A DNA stretch of 64,000 nt from Salvelinus alpinus. Taxonomy: Eukaryota > Chordata > Actinopteri > Salmoniformes > Salmonidae. Below are positions 1 through 9,750 of this stretch, piece by piece. Numbering within the stretch: the first letter of the stretch is position 1; each line of letters opens with the position of its first letter. The stretch covers positions 28,389,702 to 28,453,701 of the forward strand of contig NC_092090.1 of NCBI RefSeq assembly GCF_045679555.1, in the 5' to 3' direction. The position numbers and the translations under genes were made by a program. The notes beneath the pieces are model-generated. The model saw only the letters and a program-made list of their open reading frames with translations. It ran no database searches and had not been told where the DNA came from.

Positions 1-1
1 C

Positions 2-385
2 ATGAGGCCCTACGCTGGACGCCAGCTGCCATTGCCAAAGCCTGTAAGGATCTTTAACAAACGATTGTCCAGGGCAAGGTTAGTTGTTGAATGCACCTTT
101 GGGATTCTGGCAGCCCGGTGGAGAATGTATTGGAGAGTGCTTGGTCTCAGCCCCTCAAATGTCAATGCCTGCGTGAAGGCTACATGTGTTCTCTATAACT
201 ACCCGCGGAGGTCATTCCAGGAGCCGCTCCGGATGGAGATGGGCACGCCAAATGGTCACCTACCTGATGTCACCAGGGCAGGTGCCAACAACGCCCCCAG
301 ACAGGCACTCCAGGTGAGGGAGAAGCTGACCACCTACTTCTCATCGCCAGCAGGTGAAGTCCCATGGCAGTATGCCGTGGAGTGA
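2..385 (+). CDS. PIF/Harbinger (HARBI1-like) transposase, C-terminal part
   Basis: About 127 residues ending at a TGA just after 382. The block FNKRLSRARLVVECTFGIL followed by ARWRM matches the end of the DDE_Tnp_4 catalytic domain. The glutamate at residue 30 (in VVECTFG) is in the place of the third catalytic acid. The first two acidic residues would lie upstream of the window, so the ATG at base 2 is only an internal methionine. The tail after about residue 75 is the low-conservation C-terminus usual for fish Harbinger ORFs. Domestication as a host HARBI1 gene is unlikely because the accompanying MADF ORF and repeats mark a transposon. Confidence 0.75.
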   Translation: MRPYAGRQLPLPKPVRIFNKRLSRARLVVECTFGILAARWRMYWRVLGLSPSNVNACVKATCVLYNYPRRSFQEPLRMEMGTPNGHLPDVTRAGANNAPRQALQVREKLTTYFSSPAGEVPWQYAVE

Positions 386-1698
386 AACTGCTCTTTTAAG
401 AGCCCCCTAACACAAAGGTTATTTTAAGAACCATCCACCGTTGTCCATAAAGTTGCATTTTTCCCCCAGATTACTTTATGTATCATTGTCTCTCTTCCTT
501 TGGAAGTTATATTTAAGTGAAATTTGGGAGTAAAGACCACACCTTAATAACCCCTTCCCTCTCCCATTAACGTCAGTATTATACACACCTGGCATGGTAC
601 ATCAGGTGAGCAGGAGCACTTAAGGTTATACGACATACAGTTAGTATGATAACAAAGGGAAAGGGTAACCTAGGGTCCATACAAATAGTACAGTTTACCA
701 CCATGTTCACTGGCCTGACAAAATACAGGTGGAAAAAAAACAAATTAGGAAGAGAATGTTTTTACTTTCATCAAGAAATAAGCAGATTAAGTCTAAATGA
801 GATATTAATAAACAACTGAAACAACTGAAACAACTGACTATGAAAACATTATTTAATTAGTATTCAAGTACAGGAAAGGACATGACAGCTATGTGTGTTG
901 TAAAAATAAAAATAAAAATAGAACTATTAAAAGAGGTGTGTATGTGCGTGTAAAAAATTAATAAAATGAATGTGGAGCCTGTAATCTGTAAGAGAACAAC
1001 AAGAGCATGTATTTTTGGCACAACTGCAGACCGATACAGGGACTACTCATAAAGCCTAGACGTAGTAGGGGAACTTCAGACATGGCCATAAAGAGAGGGC
1101 AGGGCACTGGAGATCTGATGTACAGAGAGGAGTGGAGAAGAGGTGTGTGTCTCTGTAAAAAATAAAATAATGTGTAACCATAACACAGCTAAACAAACAA
1201 ATGGCCCTTGGACGTCATGGACCAGTCGATGGAACATAACTTCACAAACAGTTTCAACACTCTGGTTTTCAAGTGGTTTTAAATGAAAGAAATATATTCA
1301 CCTTTAGTCTCGTAAGAGACCAACAAGAGCATCTGTGAATTCTCCGGTGTGTGAGTTTCAATTCTGTCAATTCAGAAATCTATGTAACACTAATAATGAA
1401 TGCTATCCTAAGACTTTATAAACAAATGACTTTATGAATTGACTGAATTTAAACGGAACTTACGTGTGTGAAAAGAAAGGTACAATGAGGGAGGTCAAAA
1501 CAACAACCAGACAACTCCTCTCCTCTTCCTGTCCTTCCTGTGAGCTGGCCGGCTAAATTGACTCCATTTCTGAAAGGGAAGAGAAAAACAACACATACAA
1601 GCTTAACATAATGACACCATAAAAGGTGAGATTTATGTTAACTAAATACTGCTTGTATAGTGTAGTTAGTGGCATAAATATAGTAACAGTGTGGTAAA

Positions 1699-2079
1699 TG
1701 TAACGGTTTTCTTCCAGGGGTGAAGGAGAGGACCAAAGTGCAGCGCGGCTAGTGTTAAACATGTTTAATAAAGAACAAGTGAAACACTACAAACAACAAT
1801 ACAAAATAACAAATGTGCAAAAACCGAGACAGACCTATCTGGTGCAGACAATCACAGAGACAGGAAACAAACACCCACAAAATCCCAACACAAAACAAGC
1901 CTCCTATATATGATTCTCAATCAGGGACAACGATTACCATCTGCCTCTGATTGAGAACCATATTAGGCTGGACATAGAAACAGACAAACTAGACACACAA
2001 CATAGAATTCCCACCCAGCTCACGTCCTGACCAACACTAAACAAGCAAAACACATAATAACTCTGGTCAGGACGTTACA
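1699..2079 (-). mobile_element. Solo LTR of an LTR retroelement, 5-bp target duplication
   Basis: A 381-bp unit begins TGTAACGG and ends GACGTTACA, so it has the TG...CA ends of an LTR. It is flanked on both sides by the same pentamer GTAAA (1694-1698 and 2080-2084). Read on the - strand it has a TATATA-type box about mid-length and a TTATTAAA-type polyadenylation region near the end, in the order U3-R. A strong internal palindrome (a stretch matching TCTCAATCAG and its complement) lies at about 1914-1964. No internal retroelement sequence adjoins it, so it is a recombination-derived solo LTR. It lies inside the Harbinger remnant and is therefore younger. Confidence 0.7.
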
Positions 2080-2481
2080 GTAAAGTTGGTAATACTTGCT
2101 GTTTACTCATGGAATTTGTATTTCAGATCAAAAGATGAATGTGACAGGCAAATATTTAGACAGCAAACTGTTGTTTTAGGATATTTTCTAACCCAGAAAC
2201 AACAGCTATACCTGTTCCTCATATTTATACTTTGATCTGAAATACCAATTAACCTACATGAGTATACTGTAAAAATGACCTACTTTACTTTACTGTCGCA
2301 ACACTTAATGACACTACCTGTGATGTGGAGAGAGAAAAAAAACGTACCCTTGAACTTGTCATCGAAAAGCAGCTGATACATTTTAACCTTGACTGCTGCT
2401 TTTCTTTGCTGAGGCAGCCTCTTCAGTGTTGGCACCAGGTTCATGGCAAAGAGGGTCTCTTCATCCTCCTTCCTGTGAGCA

Positions 2482-3002
2482 TCAGGTTGGGCTGCATCCC
2501 TCTCGACGGCTTGGAGGAGCCTCTGCTGAAATTAGTTGAGTGGATCTGGGGGCTGGTACCGCCGATGACGCCTGGTGTGACGTTGTTCCTCTTCGTTTCT
2601 CTCCACGGGCCACATGCTGTTCAACGAGGTCCTCAGTGGTCACTTCCGTGAGGTTCATAATAATCTCAGGTGGTCCTAGATCCAGAGGTGCTTCCTCCAT
2701 TTCATCATCTTCCATGGCTGCACCGGTGGTGGTCATACTCGTGGATGATGTAGACGTTGTAGAGGGTCTTGATGCACCGGTGGGGACAACACTTGTGGAT
2801 GACATAGTAGAGGGTATGGCTGTAAAATTGCCACTCATTGCCCTAGGCACAATAAATGGATCCAGAAAATAAAGAATGTGGCAGAAGCGCCAAGGCTGCT
2901 GGCCTGAAGCTGCTGACCCAGACCTCTTCTTCTCTTTCTCTGCCCTTCTCTCTCTCTGATACCTGTCCCTGAGTCCTATCCACTTCCCCCTACAGTCTTC
3001 TT
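2482..3002 (-). CDS. MADF/Myb-like DNA-binding protein of Harbinger element, C-terminal exon
   Basis: The conceptual protein contains CRGKWIGLRDRYQRERR and, after a short spacer, QPWRFCHILYFLDPF. Together these are the second half of a MADF (Myb/SANT-like) DNA-binding domain. They are followed by a Ser/Thr-rich linker, an acidic patch (MEDDEMEEAPLDLGPP) and a C-terminal tail. The open frame runs back to 3045, but a good acceptor (TATGTAG) at 3003-3004 on the - strand suggests the exon starts at 3002 and the extra residues are intron read-through. The N-terminal MADF exon was not found upstream. Partner proteins of this type bind Harbinger ends and help import the transposase. Confidence 0.65.
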
Positions 3003-3400
3003 CTACATAGACATGAACATGATAAGCCAAACCATTACCTAGCATAACTATAGTTATTAGATAGCTATCATGGACATGTCACCTACTGTACACATAGACA
3101 CACAGACACACATACACACACACGGTTATCTGACCAAATTATCAGGGGTACAGTAGTATCTACCATTTCTATTACTATTTATCTAGCATACACTCACACT
3201 CTTTCAAACATGATTATTTGGTAAAGTTATCAGGGGTAGTAACTAGCATGATTTATTTGACTATTTCTTTCACACACACACCTCATTGGCTAGGTTAGCA
3301 AGCTAGCTAACGCTAACTAGCCACATCTAGCACAAGCTCACTACTAAACTGACCTGGCAATCCTACTTCACCTATTCAGTTTAAAAAGACCACTAGAGGG

Positions 3401-3754
3401 CGGATAACTCCACGGAATATACATAAATTACCCTTGTGCGACAATTCGATTCTTGTAGCAAAAACATTTTTTACTGTTTCAGTGGGATTGTTTATAAATA
3501 CACCTAAACGATTCAAATAATGATCAAATTAGTTATGAAAAGCGTAATGTATTGTTCTTCCACACTTGAATTTGTAACTAATGTCATGCCATAATATCTA
3601 CATAAAACATCATCTTTGTGATGAAGTAATGATGTTCTAAAAATATGTTTATATCTGAAGCTTTCATCTTTGCATTCACTTCAGTTCGAATTCGAGGTTT
3701 TGAGTGTGTCTGATCCGTGTGATCAAGCGATGTTTGTAATTTAGCTCACGCGCT
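3401..3754. other. Non-coding, no feature recognised
   Basis: A/T-rich single-copy-looking sequence without a convincing ORF, splice pair or repeat signature. It forms the upstream flank of the candidate promoter. Confidence 0.4.
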
Positions 3755-3833
3755 CTGGTTTATATAGAGAAACGTCACATCCGTTGTATACAGACTTCAT
3801 TCGCTGTCAAGAGGGTGGATGCCTAGCTAGCTG
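3755..3833 (+). promoter_or_regulatory. Candidate TATA promoter and first non-coding exon, possibly of garre1
   Basis: A TTTATATAG box lies near 3760, followed by an ACGTCA motif (CRE half-site-like) at about 3770 and then about 50 bases that end in CTG|GTAAGT at 3831-3839, a near-consensus splice donor. The next strong acceptor in front of a known coding exon on this strand is at 31186-31187 (garre1). A TATA box, spacing for a start site near 3790 and a strong donor suit a 5'UTR exon. The link to garre1 across about 27 kb is inference only. No transcript evidence is available and other promoters may exist. Confidence 0.25.
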
Positions 3834-4538
3834 GTAAGTGATGCGCTTATCAACTGTACTTTGATTAAAAACGTTTTATCTGAAAGCTCTTAACAAATTT
3901 ACTCCCGTTACAAATAACAGTTGTTGTAACAAGGAATAGTACCCTAGTGTCCCAATTGTATTAGGTTTGTTTTTTGTGTTCTAGCTTTTTTTTTTTTTTA
4001 TCGTGTCGCAGAGCGCCAGCTACAGTAACGTTACCTAGATAGCTAATGCTAACATTAGTTGTCGATAACTAGCTAGTTAGCTGTGGCCTTTGGGAGTTAT
4101 GTGGCCGTTCAGTAGCTACTAACCAAAAACCTACAATTTAGCATGAGTTGCAAGAAGTTCTAAGACATTCAAACTATGAATGCTTGGTAGTGAGCTGGCT
4201 TTTAGTATTTATTTTAAGATATCTCTGATATAATGTAAATGTGCACTAGCTAACGTTAGCTAGTGTGATTTGATTGATTGGTTTTGAGACATTATTTTTG
4301 CAAATATGTTGTCTTTGCCCTTCCAGCGAGGCAATTTCAAGGAGTGTATTTCGAGGGTCAGGGAAGGTAGCTAGCTAGCCAGCTAACGCTAGGTAACTAA
4401 GCTAGGTAAACTTGTCTACGGAAAGGGCAAACATGTTTACAATAGGTATGGAACCCTTCTAATAGTCAATGATATTCTGCCAATTTACAGCCTACTAGTT
4501 ACTTGGCTGCTAACGTTAGATCTTTGGGTGTGGCTTAT
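3834..4538. other. Non-coding, putative intron sequence
   Basis: No ORF or known repeat recognised. The stretch is rich in overlapping GCTAGC, TAACGTTA and CTAGCTA palindromes (for example around 4020-4085 and 4250-4265), giving a simple compositional texture but no defined repeat unit. Confidence 0.3.
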
Positions 4539-4729
4539 GGGGGCTAGTGGTTAAAGCGTTGGGCCAGTAACCGAAAGGTTGCTGGATCGAATCCCCGAGC
4601 TGACAGGGTAAAAATCTCCCGTTCTGCCCCTGAACAAGGCACTTAACCCACTGTTCCCCGGTAGGCGGTCATTGTAAATAAGAATTTGTTCTTAACTGAC
4701 TTGCCTAGTTAAATAAAGGTAAAATAAAA
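4539..4729 (+). repeat. HpaI-type salmonid tRNA-derived SINE
   Basis: The tRNA-like head contains an A-box-like segment (CTAGTGGTTAAAGCG) and a B-box region (GGTTGCTGGATCGAATCCC). The body carries GAACAAGGCACTTAACCCAC, where the diagnostic HpaI site (GTTAAC in the family) is changed by one base. The tail is CTTGCCTAGTTAAATAAAGG. This is the classic HpaI SINE of salmonids, mobilised in trans by a LINE. It is transcriptionally irrelevant as a tRNA because the aminoacyl stem is not conserved. The first few head bases are missing or diverged. Confidence 0.85.
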
Positions 4730-5604
4730 CATGCTTTTCCAAACGGGTTGGGGTTGGTTACAGTGATATTTTCTTATGTATTTTGTGTAACTATTATGTT
4801 GCCGAACTTTTTCTCCACTCGAGCCTGACAGGGGATTTCGTTGAAACGTTAGTTTAGGGCGTTAAAAGGCCGTATTAATAGCTTGCAACATAGTGCCCGG
4901 TGTGAGTTTCGATGAAACCGGCGTACTGCGCTTGCGGAGATTATGTTGCACCTTCCTGCTAAATAGTGAACAGATTCATAAATACTAGCCTACGAGCTAC
5001 GTCTATGCATTTTTCTATGCTTCAAAGGTGTTAACTCGGCTCACTTGAACTGACCACACAACCGACTAGTACCAAGCTGGTCGGATTTGAAAGAGGATCA
5101 CCGATTTATAGTAGGTACATTCTAGTGTGGCTTTTTATAACAACTAGCGAGCCGGATGGGCAATTTTGCGAACTCTTTACTTGAAAGAAAAATCAACCTC
5201 CCCACAACTGGTCTTCCGAGCTCATATCTGCTTACTGTAGTTAGATCACGAGCGTAAAGTCAGTAGATAACTAAAGGTATTTAGCCGTGCTAGTATATCT
5301 AGGTTGCATTATGTTTCGCTTTCACCAACATTTGCTTGTGTGTTATAGCAAGCTAACCAGTGAGGGACAGCCGGAGCAAGCTTGCTGCATCCTCAGGACG
5401 GGAGTAGCCCTTACTATCCGTTGCAGTTGGTAGCTTGCTTGATAGATAACATCAATAATGCTGCACCGTTTTCGATATTCTACATTGATCTGGGTATTGT
5501 ATGATTTGTTTAATGTTATAGATTTTTGCTTGGGTGGTAATGTTGGATTGAGAATTTGACAAATTTTGCTAAGATATGGGCCAGTAGTACAGTATCGAAC
5601 AACT
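4730..5604. other. Non-coding, no feature recognised
   Basis: No ORF with protein similarity, no repeat family recognised and no clear splice pair. Confidence 0.35.
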
Positions 5605-6426
5605 CGAATCAAATTGTATTTGTCACGTGCCAAATACGACTTTACCGTGAAATACTTGCTGGCTTAGGAGTCCTTCCCAACGATGCAGTTTAATAATAAA
5701 ATGATAACTAGGAATAGAATACACAAGAATGGCGATACAATATATACAGGGAGTACCAGATCAATGTGCAGAGAGGTACTTTTGGTAGATATGTACATGA
5801 AGGCAGGGTAAAGTGACTAGGCATCAGGATGGATAATAATAAGAGTAAAGAACAGAGCAGCAGCAAATTATGAGTGTTAAAGTGTGTGTGGGGGGGGGGG
5901 GGTTTGTGGGAGTGTCAATGTAGTGTGCGTGCTTGTGCATAGGGTCAGTGCAGTTAGTTCGGGTACCATTAGTTGGCTATTTAGCAGTCTTATGGCCAGA
6001 GGGTAGAAGCTGTCTTTGCTCCGGTACCATTTGCCCAACAGTAGAAGAGTGAACAGTCTGTGGCTTTGGTGGCTGGAGTCTTTGCCAATTTGGCATTCCT
6101 GATATAGTGGTCCTGGATGGCAGGAAGCTCGGCCCCAGTGATGTACTGGGCTGTCCGCACCACCCTCTGTAGCTTTTTGATGTCAAGGGTGGTGCATTTG
6201 CCATACAGAGTGGTGATGCAGCCAGTCAAGATGCTCTCGTTGGTGCCGTTGTCGAAGGACCCGAGGGCCCATGCCAAAACCTTTCAGCCCGAGGGGAAAG
6301 GGGCGCTGCCTTGCCCTCTTCATTACTGTGGGTGTGTGTGGACCATCCTTAGTGATGTGGACGCCAAGGAACTTGAAGCTCTCAACCCGCTCCACAACAG
6401 CCCCGTCGATGTTCATGGGGGCATGC
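5605..6426 (-). pseudogene. L2/Rex1-like LINE (LINE A), 3' part, RT C-terminus and 3'UTR
   Basis: On the - strand this reads the C-terminal region of a Jockey-superfamily reverse transcriptase. A block VESFKFLGVHIT with preceding IDGAVVERV is followed by GCITTLYGK...LQRVVRTAQYITGAELPAIQDHY. The order matches the intact LINE ORF at 21196-23724. The frame is broken several times. The 3'UTR continues to about 5605 and includes a 13-base G run near 5891. Its upstream half is at 9477-9750: the element was split by insertion of LINE B (6427-9476), since the reading picks up at the interrupted codon region on the far side. Confidence 0.75.
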
Positions 6427-6465
6427 TCTCCCCTCTTTTTATGTATTTATTTCACCTTTATTTAA

Positions 6466-7473
6466 CTTCTTGCCGCACGGATCCCTTTAGCTGGATCATT
6501 TTCGTAAACAACCGCTGAATTGCAGAGCGCCAAATAAAAAATTATAATCATGAAATCACAAGTGAAATATACCAAAATATAGCGTAGCTTGTTGTTAATC
6601 CACCTATTGTGTCAGGTTTTGAAAAAAGGCTTTACAGCGAAAGCAATCCAAGCGTTTGTGAGTTTATCAATCACTAGACAAAACAGTAAGAACAGCTAGC
6701 CTCAAATTAGCATGGTCACGAAAGTCAGAAAAGCAATCAAATTAATCGCTTACCTTTGATAATCTTCGGATGTTTGCACTCACGAGACTCCCAGTTACAC
6801 AACAAATGTTATTTTTGTAAGATAAAGATTAGTTTTGTAACCAAAAACGCCATTTGGTTTGCGCGTTATGTTCAGAAAACCACAGCCTCGTTCTGGTCCT
6901 GAAAGGCAGATAAATTCCAAAAAGTATCCGTAATGTTCGTAGAAACATGTCAAACGTTTTTTTATAATCAATCCTTAGGTTGTTTTTAACATACATAATC
7001 GATAATATTTCAACCGGATGGTAACCTATTCAATACTACAGAGAAAGAAAATGTCGAGCTACATCTCTCACGCGCAGGAACTAATCAAAGGACACCTGAC
7101 GCGTTTTGAAAAATATCGCTAATTTTTCCAAATAAAAGCTTGAAACTATGTCTAAAGCCTGGTCACAGCCTGAGGAAGCCATTGGAAAAGGAATCTGGTT
7201 GATACCCCTTTAAATGGAGGGGCAGGCAACGGAACAGGGATTTTTCCAAATAAAAGGCAATTCCGGGTTGGATTTCCTCAGGTTTTCGCCTGCAAAATCA
7301 GTTCTGTTATACTCACAGGCAATATTTTGACAGTTTTGGAAACTTTAGAGTGTTTTCTATCCTACTCTGTCAATTATATGCATATTCTAGCATCTGGACC
7401 TGAGAAATAGTCCGTTTACCTTGGGAACGTTATTTTTCCAAACATAAAAATTCTGCCCCCTAGCTGAAAGAAG
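6466..7473. mobile_element. TTAA-flanked MITE (piggyBac-like), copy 1
   Basis: A 1,008-bp non-coding unit lies between TTAA at 6462-6465 and TTAA at 7474-7477. Removing it restores the LINE B tail (CACCTTTATTTAACC), which occurs uninterrupted at about 29742-29757. The ends read CTTCTTGCCG... and ...AGCTGAAAGAAG, giving short terminal inverted repeats. It shares interior blocks (CAGAGCGCCAAAT near the start, a TTCTGTTATACTCA block near the end) with copies at 14273-15309 and 52236-53632. TTAA duplication is the hallmark of piggyBac transposition. No transposase is encoded, so it is non-autonomous. Confidence 0.75.
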
Positions 7474-7824
7474 TTAACCGGGTAGGCCAGTTGAGAACAA
7501 GTTCTCATTTACACCTGCGACCTGGCCAAGATAGAGCAGTGCGACATAAACAACAGAGTTTATCCCATGTGTAACAAACGTACAGTCAATAACACAATAG
7601 AAAAACCTGTGTACAGTGTGTGCAAATGAAGTAAGGCAATAAATAGGCCAATAGTGGCGAAGTAATTACAATTTAGCAATTTACACGAGTGATATGTGCA
7701 GATGAGAATGTGCAAGTCGAAAAATACCGGTGTGCAAACGAGCAGAAAAATTGGTTGGATGGGATATTTACAGAGGGGCTGTGTACAGCTGCAGCGATCG
7801 GTAAGCTGCTCTGACAGCTGATGC

Positions 7825-9186
7825 TTAGTTAGTGAGGGAGATGTACGTCCAACTTGAGTAAAAAAACAAAACAAAAAAAACAGGGATGTGTGTATATATT
7901 TTTAATTGCAATTCATTCCAGTCATAGGCAGCAGAGAACTGTAAGGAAAGGCGGCCAAAGGAGGTGTTGGCTTTGGGGATGACCAGTGAAATATACCTGC
8001 TGGAGTGCGTGCTATGGGTGGGTGTTGCTATGGTGTCCAGTGAGCTGAGATAAGGCGGCACTTTGCTAGGTAAAGACTTATAGACGACCTGGAGCCAGGG
8101 TGTTTGGCGACGAATATGTAGCGAGGACCAGCCAACGAGAGCATACAGGTCGCAGTGGTGGGTAGTAAATGGGGCTTTGGTGACAGAACGGATGGCACTG
8201 TGATAGACTGCATCCAATTTGCTGAGTAGAGTGATGGAGGCTATTTTGTAAATGACGGCGCCGAAGTCAAGGATCGGTAAGATAGTCAGTTTTACTAGGG
8301 TATGTTTGGCAGCATGAGTGAAGGATGCTTTGTTGCGAAATAGGAATCCAATTCTAGATTTAACTTTGGATTGGAGATGCTTAATGTGAGTCTGGAAGGA
8401 GAGTTTACAGTCTAGCCAGACACCTAGAATATGTGGGCAACTACAAATACCTAAGTCAGAACCGTCCAGAGTAGTGATGCTAGTCGGGCTGGCGGGTGCA
8501 GGCAACAATCGGTTGAAGAGCATGTATTTCGTTTTTACTAGCATTTAAGAGCAGTTGGAGGCCACGGAAGGAGAGTTGTATGGCATTGAAGCTCGTTTGG
8601 AGGTTAGTTAAGTGTCCAAAGAAGGGCAAGATGTATACAGAATGGTGTTATCTGCGTAGAGGTGGATCAGAGAATCACCAGCAGCAAGAGCGACATCTTT
8701 GATATACAGAGAAGAGTCGGCCCGAGAATTGAACCCTGTGGGACCCCCATAGAGACTGCCAGAGGTCCGGACAACAGGCCCTCCGATTTGACACACTGAG
8801 CTCTATCTGAGAAGTAGTTGGTGAACCAGGCGAGGCAGCCATTAGAGAAACCAAGGTTGTTGAGTCTGCCGATAAGAATGCGGTGATTGACAGTCGAAAG
8901 CCTTGGCCAGGTCGATGAAGACGGCTGCACAGTACTGTCTTTTATCGATGGCGGTTATGATATCGTTTAGGACCTTGAGTGTGGCTGAGGTGCACCTGTG
9001 ACCAGCTCGGAAACCAGATTGCATAGCGGAGAAGGTACGGTGGGATTTGAAATGGTCAGTGATCTGTTTGTTCACTTGGCTTTCGAAGACTTTAGAAAGG
9101 CAGGGCAGGATGGATATAGGTCTGTAACAGTTTGGGTCTAGAGTGTCTCCCCTTTGAAGAGGGGGATGACCGCGGCCGCTTTCCAA
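7825..9186 (-). pseudogene. LINE B reverse transcriptase remnant
   Basis: Three - strand pieces in different frames (8842-9186, 8667-8930, 7825-8544) read in order: NCYRPISILPCLSKVFE and FIDLAKAFD (RT fingers/palm), SGPLAVSMGVPQGSILGP (RT motif), then LYADNTILYTS, where the catalytic YADD appears as YADN. They end with a thumb/C-terminal region containing KHLQSKVKSRIGFLFRNKAS. Frameshifts and the D-to-N change at the catalytic motif make it dead. The protein would have copied LINE RNA at nicked chromosomal DNA (target-primed reverse transcription). Confidence 0.8.
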
Positions 9187-9476
9187 TCTTTAGGAATCTC
9201 AGACGATATGAGAGAGGTTGAACAGAATAGTAATAGGTGTTGCAACAATGGCGGTGGATAATTTTAGGAAGAGAGGGTCCAGATTGTCTAGCCCAGCTGA
9301 TTTGTAGGGGTCCAGAATTTGCAGCTCTTTCAGAACATCAGCTGTCTGGATTTGGGTGAAGGAGAAGCAGGGGGGGTCTTGGGCCAGTTGCTTTTGGGGT
9401 GCAGAGCTGTTGGCCGGGGTTGGGATAGCCAGGTGAAAGCATGGCCAGCCGTAGAGATGCTTACTGAAATTCTCGA

Positions 9477-9750
9477 TTATCGTGGATTTAACTTTCTCCT
9501 ATAGTGCACGATCATCGCCTTGGTCTTATTGAGGTTGTTGTCTTTGCGCCACACTGCTAAGTCTCTGATCTCCTTCTTATAGGCTGACTCATCGCCGCCG
9601 GTGATCAGACCTACCACGTGTTGTCGGCAAACTTGATGATGGTGTTGGAGTTGTGCGTGGCCACGCAGTTTTGGGTAAACAGGGAGGGCACTAAGCACAA
9701 ACCCCCTGAGGGGCCCCCGTGTTGAGGGTCAGCGTTTCTGAGGTGTTGTT
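9477..9750 (-). pseudogene. LINE A, 5' portion separated by LINE B insertion
   Basis: The - strand reads fragments such as VVGLITGGDESAYKKEIRDL and NKTKAMIVHYRRK. These correspond to the region just after the FADD motif of the 21196-23724 ORF (there VVGLITNNDETAYREEVRAL and NKTKEMIVDF). The 5' end fades at about 9750, so the copy is 5'-truncated as usual for LINEs. Together with 5605-6426 it makes one element. Confidence 0.7.

Larger units (their letters stand above)
1..3400. mobile_element. Decayed PIF/Harbinger DNA transposon (left end outside window)
   Basis: Two coding remnants typical of PIF/Harbinger elements lie convergently: a DDE transposase C-terminus on + at 2-385 and a MADF/Myb-like partner protein on - at 2482-3002. 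Harbinger elements are known to need both proteins. The 386-1698 and 2080-2481 stretches between them hold no recognisable gene. They contain A/T-rich sequence and a nested solo LTR (1699-2079). The right limit near 3400 is a guess, because I could not identify terminal inverted repeats or a 3-bp target duplication. Confidence 0.6.
6427..9476 (-). mobile_element. LINE B, non-LTR retrotransposon inserted into LINE A, itself carrying a MITE
   Basis: On the - strand this is a 5'-truncated non-LTR element. Reverse transcriptase sequence (7825-9186) is followed by a 3'UTR and a terminal segment reading GGTTAAATAAAGGTGAAATA when the MITE at 6466-7473 is removed. The same 3' end recurs at 29727-29981 and the same RT at 25107-25751. 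The terminal bases resemble the end of the HpaI SINEs here (TAGTTAAATAAAGG), consistent with the known tail sharing between HpaI SINEs and a salmonid LINE (RSg-1). Assignment to RSg-1 is inference. Confidence 0.75.

Noticed and set aside
4539..4729. tRNA gene suggested by A and B boxes
   Set aside because: Only the promoter boxes resemble a tRNA. The anticodon and acceptor stems do not fold and the tail is that of an HpaI SINE. The same applies at 16757, 42062 and 51707.
5891..5903. G-run as a functional quadruplex
   Set aside because: It is a single homopolymer tract within a LINE 3'UTR, with no evidence beyond a simple run. Similar runs of G or C occur at 34284, 34321, 39998, 47707 and 60505.
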